A stretch of 5,132 bases of DNA, taken from positions 1 through 5,132 of the forward strand of contig NZ_CAMVPU010000123.1 of NCBI RefSeq assembly GCF_947169445.1. Direction: 5' to 3'. Positions 1-5,059 of the stretch are shown here, piece by piece; the stretch's first letter is position 1; every line of letters starts with the position of its first letter. The DNA comes from an uncultured Butyrivibrio sp. GTDB taxonomy: Bacteria > Bacillota > Clostridia > Lachnospirales > Lachnospiraceae. Both the position numbers and the translations under genes were made by a program. The notes under the pieces were generated by a model. The model was not told the DNA's origin and made no database searches. It saw only the letters and a program-made list of their open reading frames with translations.

Positions 1-70
1 ATGATTCGGGGTGCAATCTACCCATTTGTTTCCGAAGATCAATTTACGCTATCAAAAAATATTATTTCTG

Positions 71-100
71 TTGACAAAATTCGAGGGGCTTTGCTATAAT
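71..100 (+). promoter_or_regulatory. Sigma-70-type promoter of the tRNA-Thr gene
   Basis: A perfect -35 box TTGACA (71-76) is followed, after an 18-base spacer, by a perfect -10 box TATAAT (95-100). The tRNA starts 31 bases downstream of the -10, leaving a short 5' leader to be trimmed. Two consensus hexamers fit a highly expressed stable RNA gene. The spacer is one base longer than the optimum of 17. Confidence 0.9.
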
Positions 101-130
101 AACTTTTGCGACTGATTTAAAAAAGTCCAA

Positions 131-203
131 GCTGTTGTAGCACAGTCGGTAGTGCGTCGCATTGGTAGTGCGGAGGTCACGAGTTCGATTCTCGTCAGCA
201 GCT
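131..203 (+). tRNA. tRNA-Thr, anticodon GGT
   Basis: This threonine tRNA reads ACC and, by wobble, ACU codons. The cloverleaf can be built by eye. The 7-bp acceptor stem is GCTGTTG (131-137) with CAGCAGC (196-202), including one T-G pair. T8 and A9 follow, then the D-stem GCAC/GTGC with an 8-base loop containing GG. The anticodon stem TCGCA/TGCGG closes the loop TTGGTAG, with anticodon GGT at 164-166, T33 before it and a purine after it. The variable loop is AGGTC and the T-arm is ACGAG-TTCGATT-CTCGT. The discriminator base is T203 and CCA is not encoded, so it must be added after transcription. The gene stands alone with its own promoter and terminator. Amino acid identity follows from the anticodon. 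Confidence 0.96.
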
Positions 204-204
204 T

Positions 205-242
205 AGCCGTAACCCTTTTGGGTTGCGGCTTTTTTGTTTTTT
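205..242 (+). terminator. Intrinsic terminator of the tRNA-Thr transcript
   Basis: An 11-bp stem (AGCCGTAACCC at 205-215 with GGGTTGCGGCT at 220-230, one T-G pair) closes a TTTT loop and runs straight into a T-rich tract (TTTTTGTTTTTT). It starts one base after the discriminator base, so the transcript contains only this one tRNA. Confidence 0.95.
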
Positions 243-459
243 GGAGAGAGGACGGAAAAAGAGCGGGAATGGGGGATTACAACGGAGGCATATGAACGCA
301 TGCTTAATAGAATATTTCATATGCATATTTGTCATTGATCCCACTGAAATAACTTCGGATATACAGATTAACATCTCAGATTTTTTCGTTTTAATATGCA
401 CTTTTACTGTAAAATAGCCATTCCTAGCTCAATATTGATTCTAAAAGGCATATTAACAA

Positions 460-505
460 AAGGAATAATTGCATTTTCATATGATTATCAGGATAATGAT
501 TCCTT
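460..505. repeat. Small nested inverted repeat
   Basis: AAGGAAT (460-466) is perfectly complementary to ATTCCTT (499-505). Inside the loop, ATTATC (484-489) faces GATAAT (492-497). The inner part looks superficially like a Fur-type operator, but the half-sites do not have the right arrangement and no gene follows. It could equally be a weak transcript hairpin or chance in AT-rich DNA. Confidence 0.3.
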
Positions 506-817
506 ATAGGCACAGATAACACGCGGATTACAAATAAATAGCAGCAGGAGTGTATGAATTAGCTTTTGTAACACTTCAGAATAGGCATTTTTCTTCTAGG
601 AGTGCTTTGATATCCAAATTTCGTCAATTATTGACTCCAACAGGCACTCGAGGTGAAAGTCAGTATAAATCTGAGTGTTCGCCCACAACTTGCCTTACAC
701 TCATATACAGGTTTTATGTTGTTCCGCGTGTTTTTGTTGTGTACAAAGAAATTCCGCCAGATTGTTCCAAGATTCTGAGCCCGAGGTACTGAAAACAGCC
801 ACCGCGTAAGCGGCTTG

Positions 818-939
818 CCCTTGATAGCGCAAAGAATAATTGATACAATGCTGTCTTCGACGGAGAAAAAATAGATTGTTCCTGAGTTCCTCGCCGTCGG
901 TGGGGACGACGCAGCAATTATTCTTTGTGCTGTCAAGGG
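818..939 (+). repeat. 24-bp inverted repeat enclosing a structured core
   Basis: The arms at 818-841 and 916-939 match over 24 positions with two differences, and both differences become G-U pairs if the plus strand is transcribed (U825 with G932, G829 with U928). The 74-base interior continues the fold: GCTG (850-853) can pair with CAGC (912-915), and CGACGG (858-863) with CCGTCG (894-899). On the minus strand the two variant positions would be A-C mismatches, so the pairing is oriented. Overall size and shape would suit a MITE-like element or a structured RNA. No target-site duplication, promoter or terminator run is evident. Confidence 0.55.
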
Positions 940-1050
940 TGTGCGTACGGATTCCTTAACATAAATTACCACTATATAATTTTATGTCTCACATAATTTC
1001 AGCGGTTTTGAATCTACCGGGTATCTCAACTACATATTTATTCGCTTTGT

Positions 1051-1134
1051 TCATAACTCTTCATTTTTACAATCTATAGTGCTGTATAAAAAATGGACTC
1101 CGGCATCTAGTACATCGTTCGCAAAATAACTGGC
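1051..1134 (-). pseudogene. Possible 27-codon C-terminal remnant of an unknown gene
   Basis: From 1134 down to a TGA at 1051-1053 the minus strand reads as a protein-like tail beginning ASYFANDVLDAGVHF and ending CKNEEL. An in-frame TAG lies directly upstream, at the break where the GH10 fragment ends, so this would be a severed tail with no start. It is not in the frame of the xylanase fragment. I do not recognise the family. The piece is short enough that chance remains a real alternative. Confidence 0.25.
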
Positions 1135-1135
1135 C

Positions 1136-1147
1136 TAATTCGAATTA
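1136..1147. repeat. 12-bp perfect palindrome at the GH10 breakpoint
   Basis: TAATTCGAATTA is its own reverse complement. It sits exactly where the xylanase-like reading stops making sense (after the residues TENTLI) and the next frame starts, so it marks or lies beside the deletion or rearrangement junction. Confidence 0.5.
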
Positions 1148-1451
1148 TAAGAGTATTTTCGGTAAAATGTATCGGAAGACCAAAGTGTGAAAAGCGCTCC
1201 AGGACTTCTTCCAGCTTCTCCTTTCCCCAATAGCCCTGATGCTGATGGGACTGGATACCTATGGCGCTTATAGGAACCCCCGCGTTAAGGCAACCATCTA
1301 TCAGAATCTCGTAGTTTGTTGAAGTGTTGAAGTCATTGAGCAGCAGAACTGCATCAGGGTTGTCTGCATGGGCCCTGTCAAAGACTTCTTTTATCAGTCC
1401 TACCCTGCCCTTTTCCTTGCAGATCCTGGTTATGGCATTATCGTACTTGGC
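1146..1451 (-). pseudogene. Fragment of a GH10 endo-1,4-beta-xylanase gene
   Basis: The frame read from 1451 to 1146 encodes 102 residues of the C-terminal half of a glycoside hydrolase family 10 barrel. Recognisable stretches are LLLNDFNT (residues 37-44), IGIQSHQHQGYWG (64-76) and LPIHFTENT (92-100). The Glu in FTE matches the catalytic nucleophile of GH10. Intact enzymes have about 300 or more residues in the catalytic domain and cleave internal xylan bonds by a retaining mechanism. Here the N-terminal half with the acid/base Glu is missing, as are the last strands. Upstream, an in-frame TGA occurs three codons before the fragment, right beyond the end of the AraC/GGDEF remnant. Downstream the frame runs on in unrelated sequence to a stop at 1107-1109. 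There is no start codon or ribosome binding site, so it cannot yield an enzyme. Family assignment rests on motif memory and is fairly firm. Confidence 0.75.
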
Positions 1452-1461
1452 AAATATTCAT

Positions 1462-1913
1462 TTAGTTGTATTGGTGTTTGTTTTCGTCGCTTAGTTCGTT
1501 CTGGAGCATGGTGAAAAATTCGGAGTATCTGAGGGTTGTGCCGCCTTCGTAGCGGACTGCTCTGGCGTATAGGGAGAGGGGGATTTCTTTGCCCTCCCAG
1601 GATATGGGTTCTTCATTATGGCTTAGGATTTCTGTGCATAGTGTTCTTGCGTAGTTTTCGTCTGATGAACCTGTCAGGATCACGAATTCATCTCCGCCGA
1701 TGCGGAATACCACATCGTCAGTTCCTGCTGCCTGCTCATGCGTCTTCGGATTATGTAATCCCTGATACTGATGTTGTTAATGTACCTGAAAAGCTTTTCA
1801 ATAGTGGACTTTGAGCAGTGCAAATGATCAGCAATGGTCTCTGTTTTGATGGCCTCAGTGAGGTTGTCTTCGATGTATTCCAAAGCCTCAATAAGGAGCT
1901 GAATATTTTCCAT
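1462..1913 (-). pseudogene. AraC-type regulator with C-terminal GGDEF region, internally deleted and frameshifted
   Basis: The 5' part starts at ATG 1911-1913, eight bases after a good AAGGA site. It encodes an AraC-family helix-turn-helix N-terminus: residues 1-59 include IADHLHCSKSTIEKLFRYIN, then ISIRDYIIRRRM. Around 1734-1740 the homology breaks and this frame ends at 1680. From about 1740 another frame takes over, reading AAGTDDVVFRIGGDEFVILT and ending at 1462. It contains an exact GGDEF motif and the last part of such a domain. Proteins joining an AraC DNA-binding domain to a GGDEF-like C-terminus are known to me from Clostridia and are about 300 residues long. Here roughly half is missing, including the second helix-turn-helix and the start of the GGDEF fold, and the ends are out of frame. 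The best reading is one gene that suffered an internal deletion. An alternative is two unrelated fragments brought together. The short 77-codon product could still be made. Confidence 0.72.
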
Positions 1914-1948
1914 GCCCTTAGTCCTTTCTACTACGATATCGTGATTCT

Positions 1949-1954
1949 ATTATA
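1949..1954 (-). promoter_or_regulatory. Possible -10 box upstream of the AraC remnant
   Basis: On the minus strand a perfect TATAAT lies 35 bases upstream of the AraC start codon, a normal leader length. The hexamer at the expected -35 distance (AAGAAT for a 17-base spacer) is poor, so the promoter would be weak or activator-dependent, and the match may be chance in AT-rich DNA. No terminator is visible between the DUF3021 stop and this site, so read-through from the operon is also possible. Confidence 0.3.
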
Positions 1955-1995
1955 CGAATGCATATTGAACTATTCTTGATAAAATGAGTAATGTT

Positions 1996-2436
1996 TTACA
2001 TCATATTTTCCTGTTTCTGCTGATACTTTAAAAGGTCCTCGGTCATATCCTTAGCGGTCTTAAGATCCAGCCACCAGATGATCAGATTCACCAATATGAA
2101 AATGATAACTATGCTCACTGACACGCCAATTGCTGCAACGATCAGTTCGGAGGTGATCTCTCTTCCGCCAAACATGAATGCCAGCATAAGGACTATGAGA
2201 AGCAGCATCCTTACTATGTTGCGTATAAACTCCTGCTTTACCGATAATTCTTTTTTATCTCTGATGAGCAGCGTGGGGATTGTTCCGATAAGTCCATAGA
2301 TAAGTGGGTACAAAAATACTTCATAGCCAAAGACCTGGGTTGGCGCAAGTATCTTGCCCAGAATAAGCATTGCCACATTTATCAGTGTCACCGATATGAA
2401 AAAACTGTTTAAAATATCTCTGATACGTTCCTTCAT
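1996..2436 (-). CDS. DUF3021 family membrane protein, likely partner of the LytTR regulator
   Basis: A 146-residue very hydrophobic protein with four predicted transmembrane helices, at about residues 10-30, 40-58, 74-92 and 98-122. The last ends in IIWW. A basic loop (RDKKELSVKQ) lies between helices 2 and 3, and a charged C-terminal tail (DLKTAKDMTEDLLKYQQKQ) could contact a cytoplasmic partner. Length and topology match DUF3021 proteins, which typically sit next to LytTR genes. In streptococcal LytTR regulatory systems such as HdrRM and BrsRM, a small membrane protein holds its LytTR partner inactive. By analogy this protein probably restrains the regulator encoded just upstream. The gene follows the regulator's stop codon by 20 bases. 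I chose ATG 2434-2436, which has GAGGTG six bases upstream. A GTG at 2443-2445 would add three residues but overlaps that ribosome site. No terminator is evident after the stop. Confidence 0.85.
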   Translation of the reverse strand: MKERIRDILNSFFISVTLINVAMLILGKILAPTQVFGYEVFLYPLIYGLIGTIPTLLIRDKKELSVKQEFIRNIVRMLLLIVLMLAFMFGGREITSELIVAAIGVSVSIVIIFILVNLIIWWLDLKTAKDMTEDLLKYQQKQENMM

Positions 2437-2442
2437 GTTAAT

Positions 2443-2448
2443 CACCTC
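2443..2448 (-). promoter_or_regulatory. Ribosome binding site deciding the DUF3021 start
   Basis: GAGGTG on the minus strand lies six bases before ATG 2434-2436. The upstream in-frame GTG (2443-2445) is formed by part of this same site and has no comparable site of its own, which argues for the shorter protein. Confidence 0.7.
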
Positions 2449-2456
2449 GCTGCCGG

Positions 2457-2894
2457 TTATCCCCGGAGCCTTTCCTTGATCTCAGAAACATATTTCCTGG
2501 AAATTATCACATTCTCATTGTTCTTAAGCTGACATAAGAACCTGCCGTTCAGTGCCGGTTTTATGGATGATATCTTCATCAGATTCACCACCACTGACTT
2601 CGAGATCCTGGCAAAACTTCTGTCGGATAAGAGTTCTTCGAATTCATATAGGCGCTTACGGGATTCATAACAGTTTTTTCCAAGATAAATAAAGGTCTTA
2701 TCATCCACAGCCTCGATGTAATAGATCTCAGAAAGGGGTATCTGATACTGCTTTTCTTCTCTTGTGGCTTCAATACTTCCCTGGTGGAGCTTAACAAAAC
2801 GGATGATCTCTTCTACTTTTGAATCGCGCTTATGGCACCCGATCTCTATATATTCAGTTTGATCGTTCTGGATCTCTTTTACCTTAATTTCCAT
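2457..2894 (-). CDS. LytTR-family DNA-binding transcriptional regulator
   Basis: A 145-residue cytoplasmic regulator made of a short N-terminal region (about residues 1-45, beginning MEIKVKEIQ) and one LytTR DNA-binding domain (about 48-143). Typical LytTR landmarks are all present in order: LSEIYYIEAVDDKTFIYL (54-71), Y and R in NCYESRKRLYEFEELL (74-89), FARISKSVVVNL (94-105), LNGRF (115-119) and ISRKYVSEIKERL (131-143). There is no response-regulator receiver domain, so it is not a classical two-component output protein. Stand-alone LytTR proteins of this size are usually paired with a membrane protein that controls them, and a DUF3021 gene follows directly. The ATG lies 7 bases after the hydrolase stop codon. 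Its ribosome site is weak (a GAGAG too far upstream), suggesting translational coupling to the hydrolase. It is likely an autoregulator of this operon, which the sequence alone does not prove. Confidence 0.92.
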   Translation of the reverse strand: MEIKVKEIQNDQTEYIEIGCHKRDSKVEEIIRFVKLHQGSIEATREEKQYQIPLSEIYYIEAVDDKTFIYLGKNCYESRKRLYEFEELLSDRSFARISKSVVVNLMKISSIKPALNGRFLCQLKNNENVIISRKYVSEIKERLRG

Positions 2895-2901
2895 TAAATA
2901 A

Positions 2902-4023
2902 TCAGTAACTCTCTTCTACAGAGAATTCTCCTTCACCTTTCAGATAACAGTCATAGAACCTTAAGATAATGCTGTTCATGGTATCAATACATTCTCCCGA
3001 ATCTACGTCGCCGGTGCCGAGCATATTTGCCAGGGCGGGGGATATAAGCGGAAGATCAGTAAAATTCATATGTCCCGCGTTCTTAAAATAGGTTTCATAT
3101 CCGCAGGTTGCATTCTGAAGAACGACATTGTTGGCATAAGCATAGGAATTTCTAACTGCGTCGACTTCTTGTCTATGGTGCTCCTCGTTGGCTATGGCAA
3201 GAAGGGGTGTTTCATAGGGTTCTTCATTGATCTGAACAACGCCATCCTCTACGCCGGTCTCTTCACCCAGCATAGTTCCGTCGATATCTATTACCGCTGA
3301 GATGTCTTCTCTTCTTCCCACTGTTACTGCAGTCGCTCCGCCCATGGAATGTCCCATCAATCCTATTTTATCAAAATCAGTGGCCTTTAGAACAGATACG
3401 AGAATGTCCTTGTCCTTATCGTCATAAAACCATGCTGCGGAAAGCGTATCGTCACTGCCGGCCTTTTTAAGTTCATCTACTACAAAATTCATATCAGCAA
3501 TGCGAAGCTGCATCCACTCAGAAGTAATGTCATAGATCTCGGCTTCAGGAACGTCGCTGCCGCCTACTGACAGAGCGGTCTGGAAAAACTCGGAATCAAC
3601 AGTGACTGTTTTACCAGAAGAGTCTTTTGTGAAAAAAGAATGATATGGGTGATCTAAGCTGACCACTACATAGCCGTGGCTTGCAAGCTCCATATAGGTT
3701 GAGGTGTTGCTCTGATAATAGCCAAAGGCACCGTGGCTGAAGATTACAAGAGGCAGGGTGTCCTCAGAGAAATCATCTATGTTCTCAGGAAAATAAAAAT
3801 GTACGGGAACTTCACGTTTTGAACCATCCTGCTCGAAGGTTTCAAGCCTGCTGTCATCGATCAGGATTGCTGATGTTTCTGCAAGTGCATAGTCTCCTGT
3901 TGTTTCTCTGCCGTTATAATCTGTTATAACATATGTGCGGAACAGTACCGCGCCAAGGATAATAACTCCTATTATGCAAAATATAACTAACTTAGTGTTT
4001 TTCTTTTTCTTTTGAATTGTCAT
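2902..4023 (-). CDS. Membrane-anchored alpha/beta hydrolase, PAF-acetylhydrolase-like
   Basis: A 373-residue serine hydrolase. Residues 1-10 carry a KKKK cluster and residues 11-29 form one hydrophobic helix without a lipobox, so the enzyme is probably anchored with its domain outside the membrane, or exported. The catalytic domain shows VIFSHGAFG (93-101, HG of the oxyanion region), GYVVVSLDHPYHS (117-129), the nucleophile elbow GHSMGG (Ser226), a likely acid Asp248 in VIDIDGTM, and His318 in GHMNFTDLPL. The order and the H-x-NF-x-D context resemble the PAF-acetylhydrolase/chlorophyllase-like esterases. The substrate is unknown; an ester or short acyl lipid is a reasonable guess. The ATG at 4021-4023 has AAGGCGG eight bases upstream. 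A GTG at 4096-4098 would add 25 residues of arginine- and tyrosine-rich sequence lying over the promoter, and is rejected. It is the first gene of an operon with the LytTR and DUF3021 genes. Confidence 0.88.
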   Translation of the reverse strand: MTIQKKKKNTKLVIFCIIGVIILGAVLFRTYVITDYNGRETTGDYALAETSAILIDDSRLETFEQDGSKREVPVHFYFPENIDDFSEDTLPLVIFSHGAFGYYQSNTSTYMELASHGYVVVSLDHPYHSFFTKDSSGKTVTVDSEFFQTALSVGGSDVPEAEIYDITSEWMQLRIADMNFVVDELKKAGSDDTLSAAWFYDDKDKDILVSVLKATDFDKIGLMGHSMGGATAVTVGRREDISAVIDIDGTMLGEETGVEDGVVQINEEPYETPLLAIANEEHHRQEVDAVRNSYAYANNVVLQNATCGYETYFKNAGHMNFTDLPLISPALANMLGTGDVDSGECIDTMNSIILRFYDCYLKGEGEFSVEESY

Positions 4024-4031
4024 CTTATTTA

Positions 4032-4038
4032 CCGCCTT
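4032..4038 (-). promoter_or_regulatory. Ribosome binding site of the hydrolase gene
   Basis: AAGGCGG on the minus strand stands eight bases before ATG 4021-4023. It fixes the start 25 codons downstream of the longest open frame and fits the short leader expected from the promoter at 4048-4076. Confidence 0.7.
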
Positions 4039-4045
4039 TCTGATG

Positions 4046-4068
4046 AGACTATATCGCCGATAGAGTCT
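4046..4068. promoter_or_regulatory. 23-base dyad over the hydrolase promoter, candidate operator
   Basis: AGACTATATC (4046-4055) and GATAGAGTCT (4059-4068) form a 10-base inverted repeat with one mismatch around a three-base centre. It covers the -10 box and most of the spacer of the promoter of the hydrolase-LytTR-DUF3021 operon, where a bound dimer would block RNA polymerase. LytTR proteins usually bind direct repeats, so another regulator may use this site. It lies upstream of the predicted transcription start, so it is unlikely to act as an RNA hairpin. Confidence 0.5.
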
Positions 4069-4076
4069 GTATTCAA
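4048..4076 (-). promoter_or_regulatory. Promoter of the hydrolase-LytTR-DUF3021 operon
   Basis: On the minus strand, -35 TTGAAT (4071-4076) and -10 TATAGT (4048-4053) are separated by the ideal 17 bases. They match the consensus at 4 of 6 and 5 of 6 positions. Transcription would start near 4041-4042, giving a leader of about 20 bases that contains the ribosome site. The imperfect -35 leaves room for activation. Confidence 0.6.
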
Positions 4077-4089
4077 TGCTTAGGTGTGT

Positions 4090-4117
4090 AAGATGCACAA
4101 ATTGGCGGCAAGATGCA
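4090..4117 (-). repeat. Direct repeat upstream of the operon promoter, candidate activator site
   Basis: TGCATCTT occurs twice on the minus strand (4110-4117 and 4090-4097), with starts 20 bases apart, about two helical turns, so both copies lie on the same DNA face. The nearer copy ends 14 bases upstream of the -35 box. LytTR proteins bind two short direct repeats spaced about two turns apart, often upstream of a weak -35. The geometry fits, but the base sequence does not match the commonly cited LytTR consensus. Confidence 0.35.
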
Positions 4118-4121
4118 AGTA

Positions 4122-4607
4122 TCAGATTCTTTCGTCTGTTACGATATGCTCTACGCCGCTATGTTCATTCTGAAGATAATCCTTCATGAAGGTGGGAAAT
4201 GCTTTGTACTTATCGAGTTCAGCGATGGGGAGCCAGTACATGTTTTCCTTAACGCCCTGGGTGTAGCTGTCGCTGTGAAGCTCTCTGGTTCCTCTTGACT
4301 TCATTAAGAAGTAAAAGGCTATTTCGTGGCAGTCAAGGCCCTTTAAGCCGCCCTGATTATCAGCAAAAAAGTTCTCGTGGATCACGGCGAGGCGGTCAAT
4401 CTCATAAGGAACGCCGGTTTCCTCGAGAACTTCTCTTTTGACGGCAGCTTCGGCAGTTTCGCCCATGTGAACGGCGCCGCCAATGGAGTAGTAGTAATCA
4501 TCAATCTCATTTCCGGCAAAAAGTACATATCCATCCTCAACGATTATCGCTGCCGCACGATATCTGAACCACTTATTTTCATTAGTAAATCCGCAATTAT
4601 ATTCCAT
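4122..4607 (-). CDS. Nudix hydrolase
   Basis: A 161-residue soluble protein. The Nudix box is exact: G44-x5-E50-x7-R58-E59-V-L-E62-E63-T-G65-V66, the metal-binding helix that cleaves nucleoside diphosphates linked to another group. The surrounding beta strands (RAAAIIVEDGYVLFAG at 17-32; CHEIAFYFLM at 93-102; MYWLPIAEL at 123-131) are those of a single Nudix fold with no extra domain. The length is ordinary for the family. The substrate cannot be told from the sequence; the family ranges over (d)NTP clean-up, NDP-sugars and mRNA cap-like ends. The ATG at 4605-4607 has GGGAGG ten bases upstream. The gene lies 98 bases before the hydrolase operon on the same strand, with no terminator seen between, so some co-transcription is possible. 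The DNA upstream is highly repetitive and its promoter is not identifiable. Confidence 0.93.
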   Translation of the reverse strand: MEYNCGFTNENKWFRYRAAAIIVEDGYVLFAGNEIDDYYYSIGGAVHMGETAEAAVKREVLEETGVPYEIDRLAVIHENFFADNQGGLKGLDCHEIAFYFLMKSRGTRELHSDSYTQGVKENMYWLPIAELDKYKAFPTFMKDYLQNEHSGVEHIVTDERI

Positions 4608-4636
4608 ATCTGTAATTCCTCCCTGAATGTAGTTTG

Positions 4637-4705
4637 TTGGTTTCCCGGGGGTATTGGTTTCCCGAGGGTGTTGGTTTCCCTGGGGTTATTGGTTTCCCGG
4701 ACACA
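4637..4705. repeat. Four tandem copies of a 17-18 base unit
   Basis: Units begin at 4637, 4654, 4671 and 4689, each with TTGGTTTCCC followed by a G-rich half: unit 1 is TTGGTTTCCCGGGGGTA, unit 2 ends GAGGGTG, unit 3 (18 bases) ends TGGGGTTA, and unit 4 ends GGACACA and runs into the large palindrome. The CCC/GGG half-sites make each unit nearly self-complementary. The array ends only 13 bases upstream of the Nudix ribosome binding site. There are no unique spacers, so it is not a CRISPR array. It could be a slippage-prone regulatory array or part of a mobile element. Confidence 0.85.
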
Positions 4706-4986
4706 CTTGGAAAGCGCAGAGATACCCTGCAGCAGAGGCATAGAAATATTCGCCCCTCCATCGCTATGATTCATGGTTCTCCCAAAAGAACCCAAATAAT
4801 CTACGGCTCTAAACTCCGCCCGGATAGTTCTGACATAGTTTCCCGGGTGGTTATGGCCGGGCGTCAAACAACGAGCCGTGGACAGATTCTTTAGGTCCTT
4901 TTGAGAGAACTCATGAATCTATGCGCTCCTTCACAGGCGAATATTTCTATGCCTCTGCTGCAGGGTATCTCTTCGCTTTCCAAGTG
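4704..4986. repeat. Imperfect palindrome of about 283 bases
   Basis: The outer 51 bases (4704-4754 and 4936-4986) are inverted copies with one mismatch. After a divergent stretch the symmetry resumes inwards: GATTCATG (4768-4775) faces its complement near 4911-4918. A 27-base stretch with 23 matches follows (about 4776-4802 against 4884-4910). Then come ACGGCTC (4803-4809) with GAGCCGT (4872-4878), and CGCCCGG (4817-4823) with CCGGGCG (4857-4863). The apex lies near 4828-4850. Three mismatches in the 27-base stretch become G-U pairs in a minus-strand RNA, the strand of the Nudix gene. A MITE, a remnant of a larger element or a structured RNA are all possible. No transposase gene or clear target duplication is present. 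Confidence 0.85.
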
Positions 4987-5020
4987 CTGTGTACTGAAGA
5001 TTCCTTCAATGCAGAACAAC

Positions 5021-5059
5021 ATCTGTTTTACTCCAAATTGTTTTTCACATAAAACAGAT
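5021..5059. repeat. 10-bp perfect inverted repeat in AT-rich DNA
   Basis: ATCTGTTTTA (5021-5030) and TAAAACAGAT (5050-5059) are exact inverted copies around a 19-base loop. It lies 34 bases outside the large palindrome. Neither side has the T-run of an intrinsic terminator directly after a GC-rich stem, so a protein-binding site or a weak hairpin is likelier. The rest of 4987-5132 is AT-rich and holds no gene I can support. Confidence 0.45.

Larger units (their letters stand above)
243..1050. other. Gene-poor tract between the tRNA and the decayed genes
   Basis: About 800 bases without a credible gene. Open frames of up to 114 codons exist on both strands around 550-972. None has a convincing ribosome binding site, recognisable domain or conserved-looking composition, and the longest minus-strand frame runs through both arms of the inverted repeat at 818-939. 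The only structure I can support is two inverted repeats (460-505 and 818-939), a short direct repeat AGATTGTTCC (759-768 and 873-882), and a 7-base inverted repeat ACATAAA/TTTATGT at 959-987. The tract most resembles old intergenic or mobile-element debris. Confidence 0.5.

Noticed and set aside
1..99. Open frame of 32 codons from the window edge, ending in the -10 box
   Set aside because: It could be the tail of an upstream gene, but it runs through a consensus promoter, has no recognisable motif, and its extent is cut off by the window.
481..500. Fur-box-like sequence with ATTATC and GATAAT
   Set aside because: The half-sites are turned outwards relative to the Fur consensus and no gene follows on either strand.
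550..792. Plus-strand frame of 80 codons starting with GTG
   Set aside because: An AGGAG lies immediately before the GTG but at the wrong spacing, and the protein has no recognisable features. It overlaps the opposite-strand frame, which is equally unsupported.
628..972. Minus-strand frame of 114 codons
   Set aside because: No ribosome site or domain is visible, and it spans both arms of the inverted repeat at 818-939, so the frame is better explained as translation through a repeat.
4024..4098. 25-residue N-terminal extension of the hydrolase from a GTG
   Set aside because: It covers the predicted promoter and dyad, lacks a ribosome site, and would place an odd basic stretch before an otherwise normal KKKK-plus-helix N-terminus.
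4637..4705. Tandem units considered as a CRISPR array
   Set aside because: The 17-18 base units follow one another without spacers and there are no cas genes in the window.
4544..4867. Minus-strand frame of 107 codons overlapping the Nudix start
   Set aside because: It is made of tandem repeat and palindrome translated, then runs into the Nudix gene in another frame.
4704..4986. Palindrome considered as a retron msr-msd RNA
   Set aside because: No reverse transcriptase gene is present in the window and the expected branching G and a1/a2 arrangement could not be recognised.
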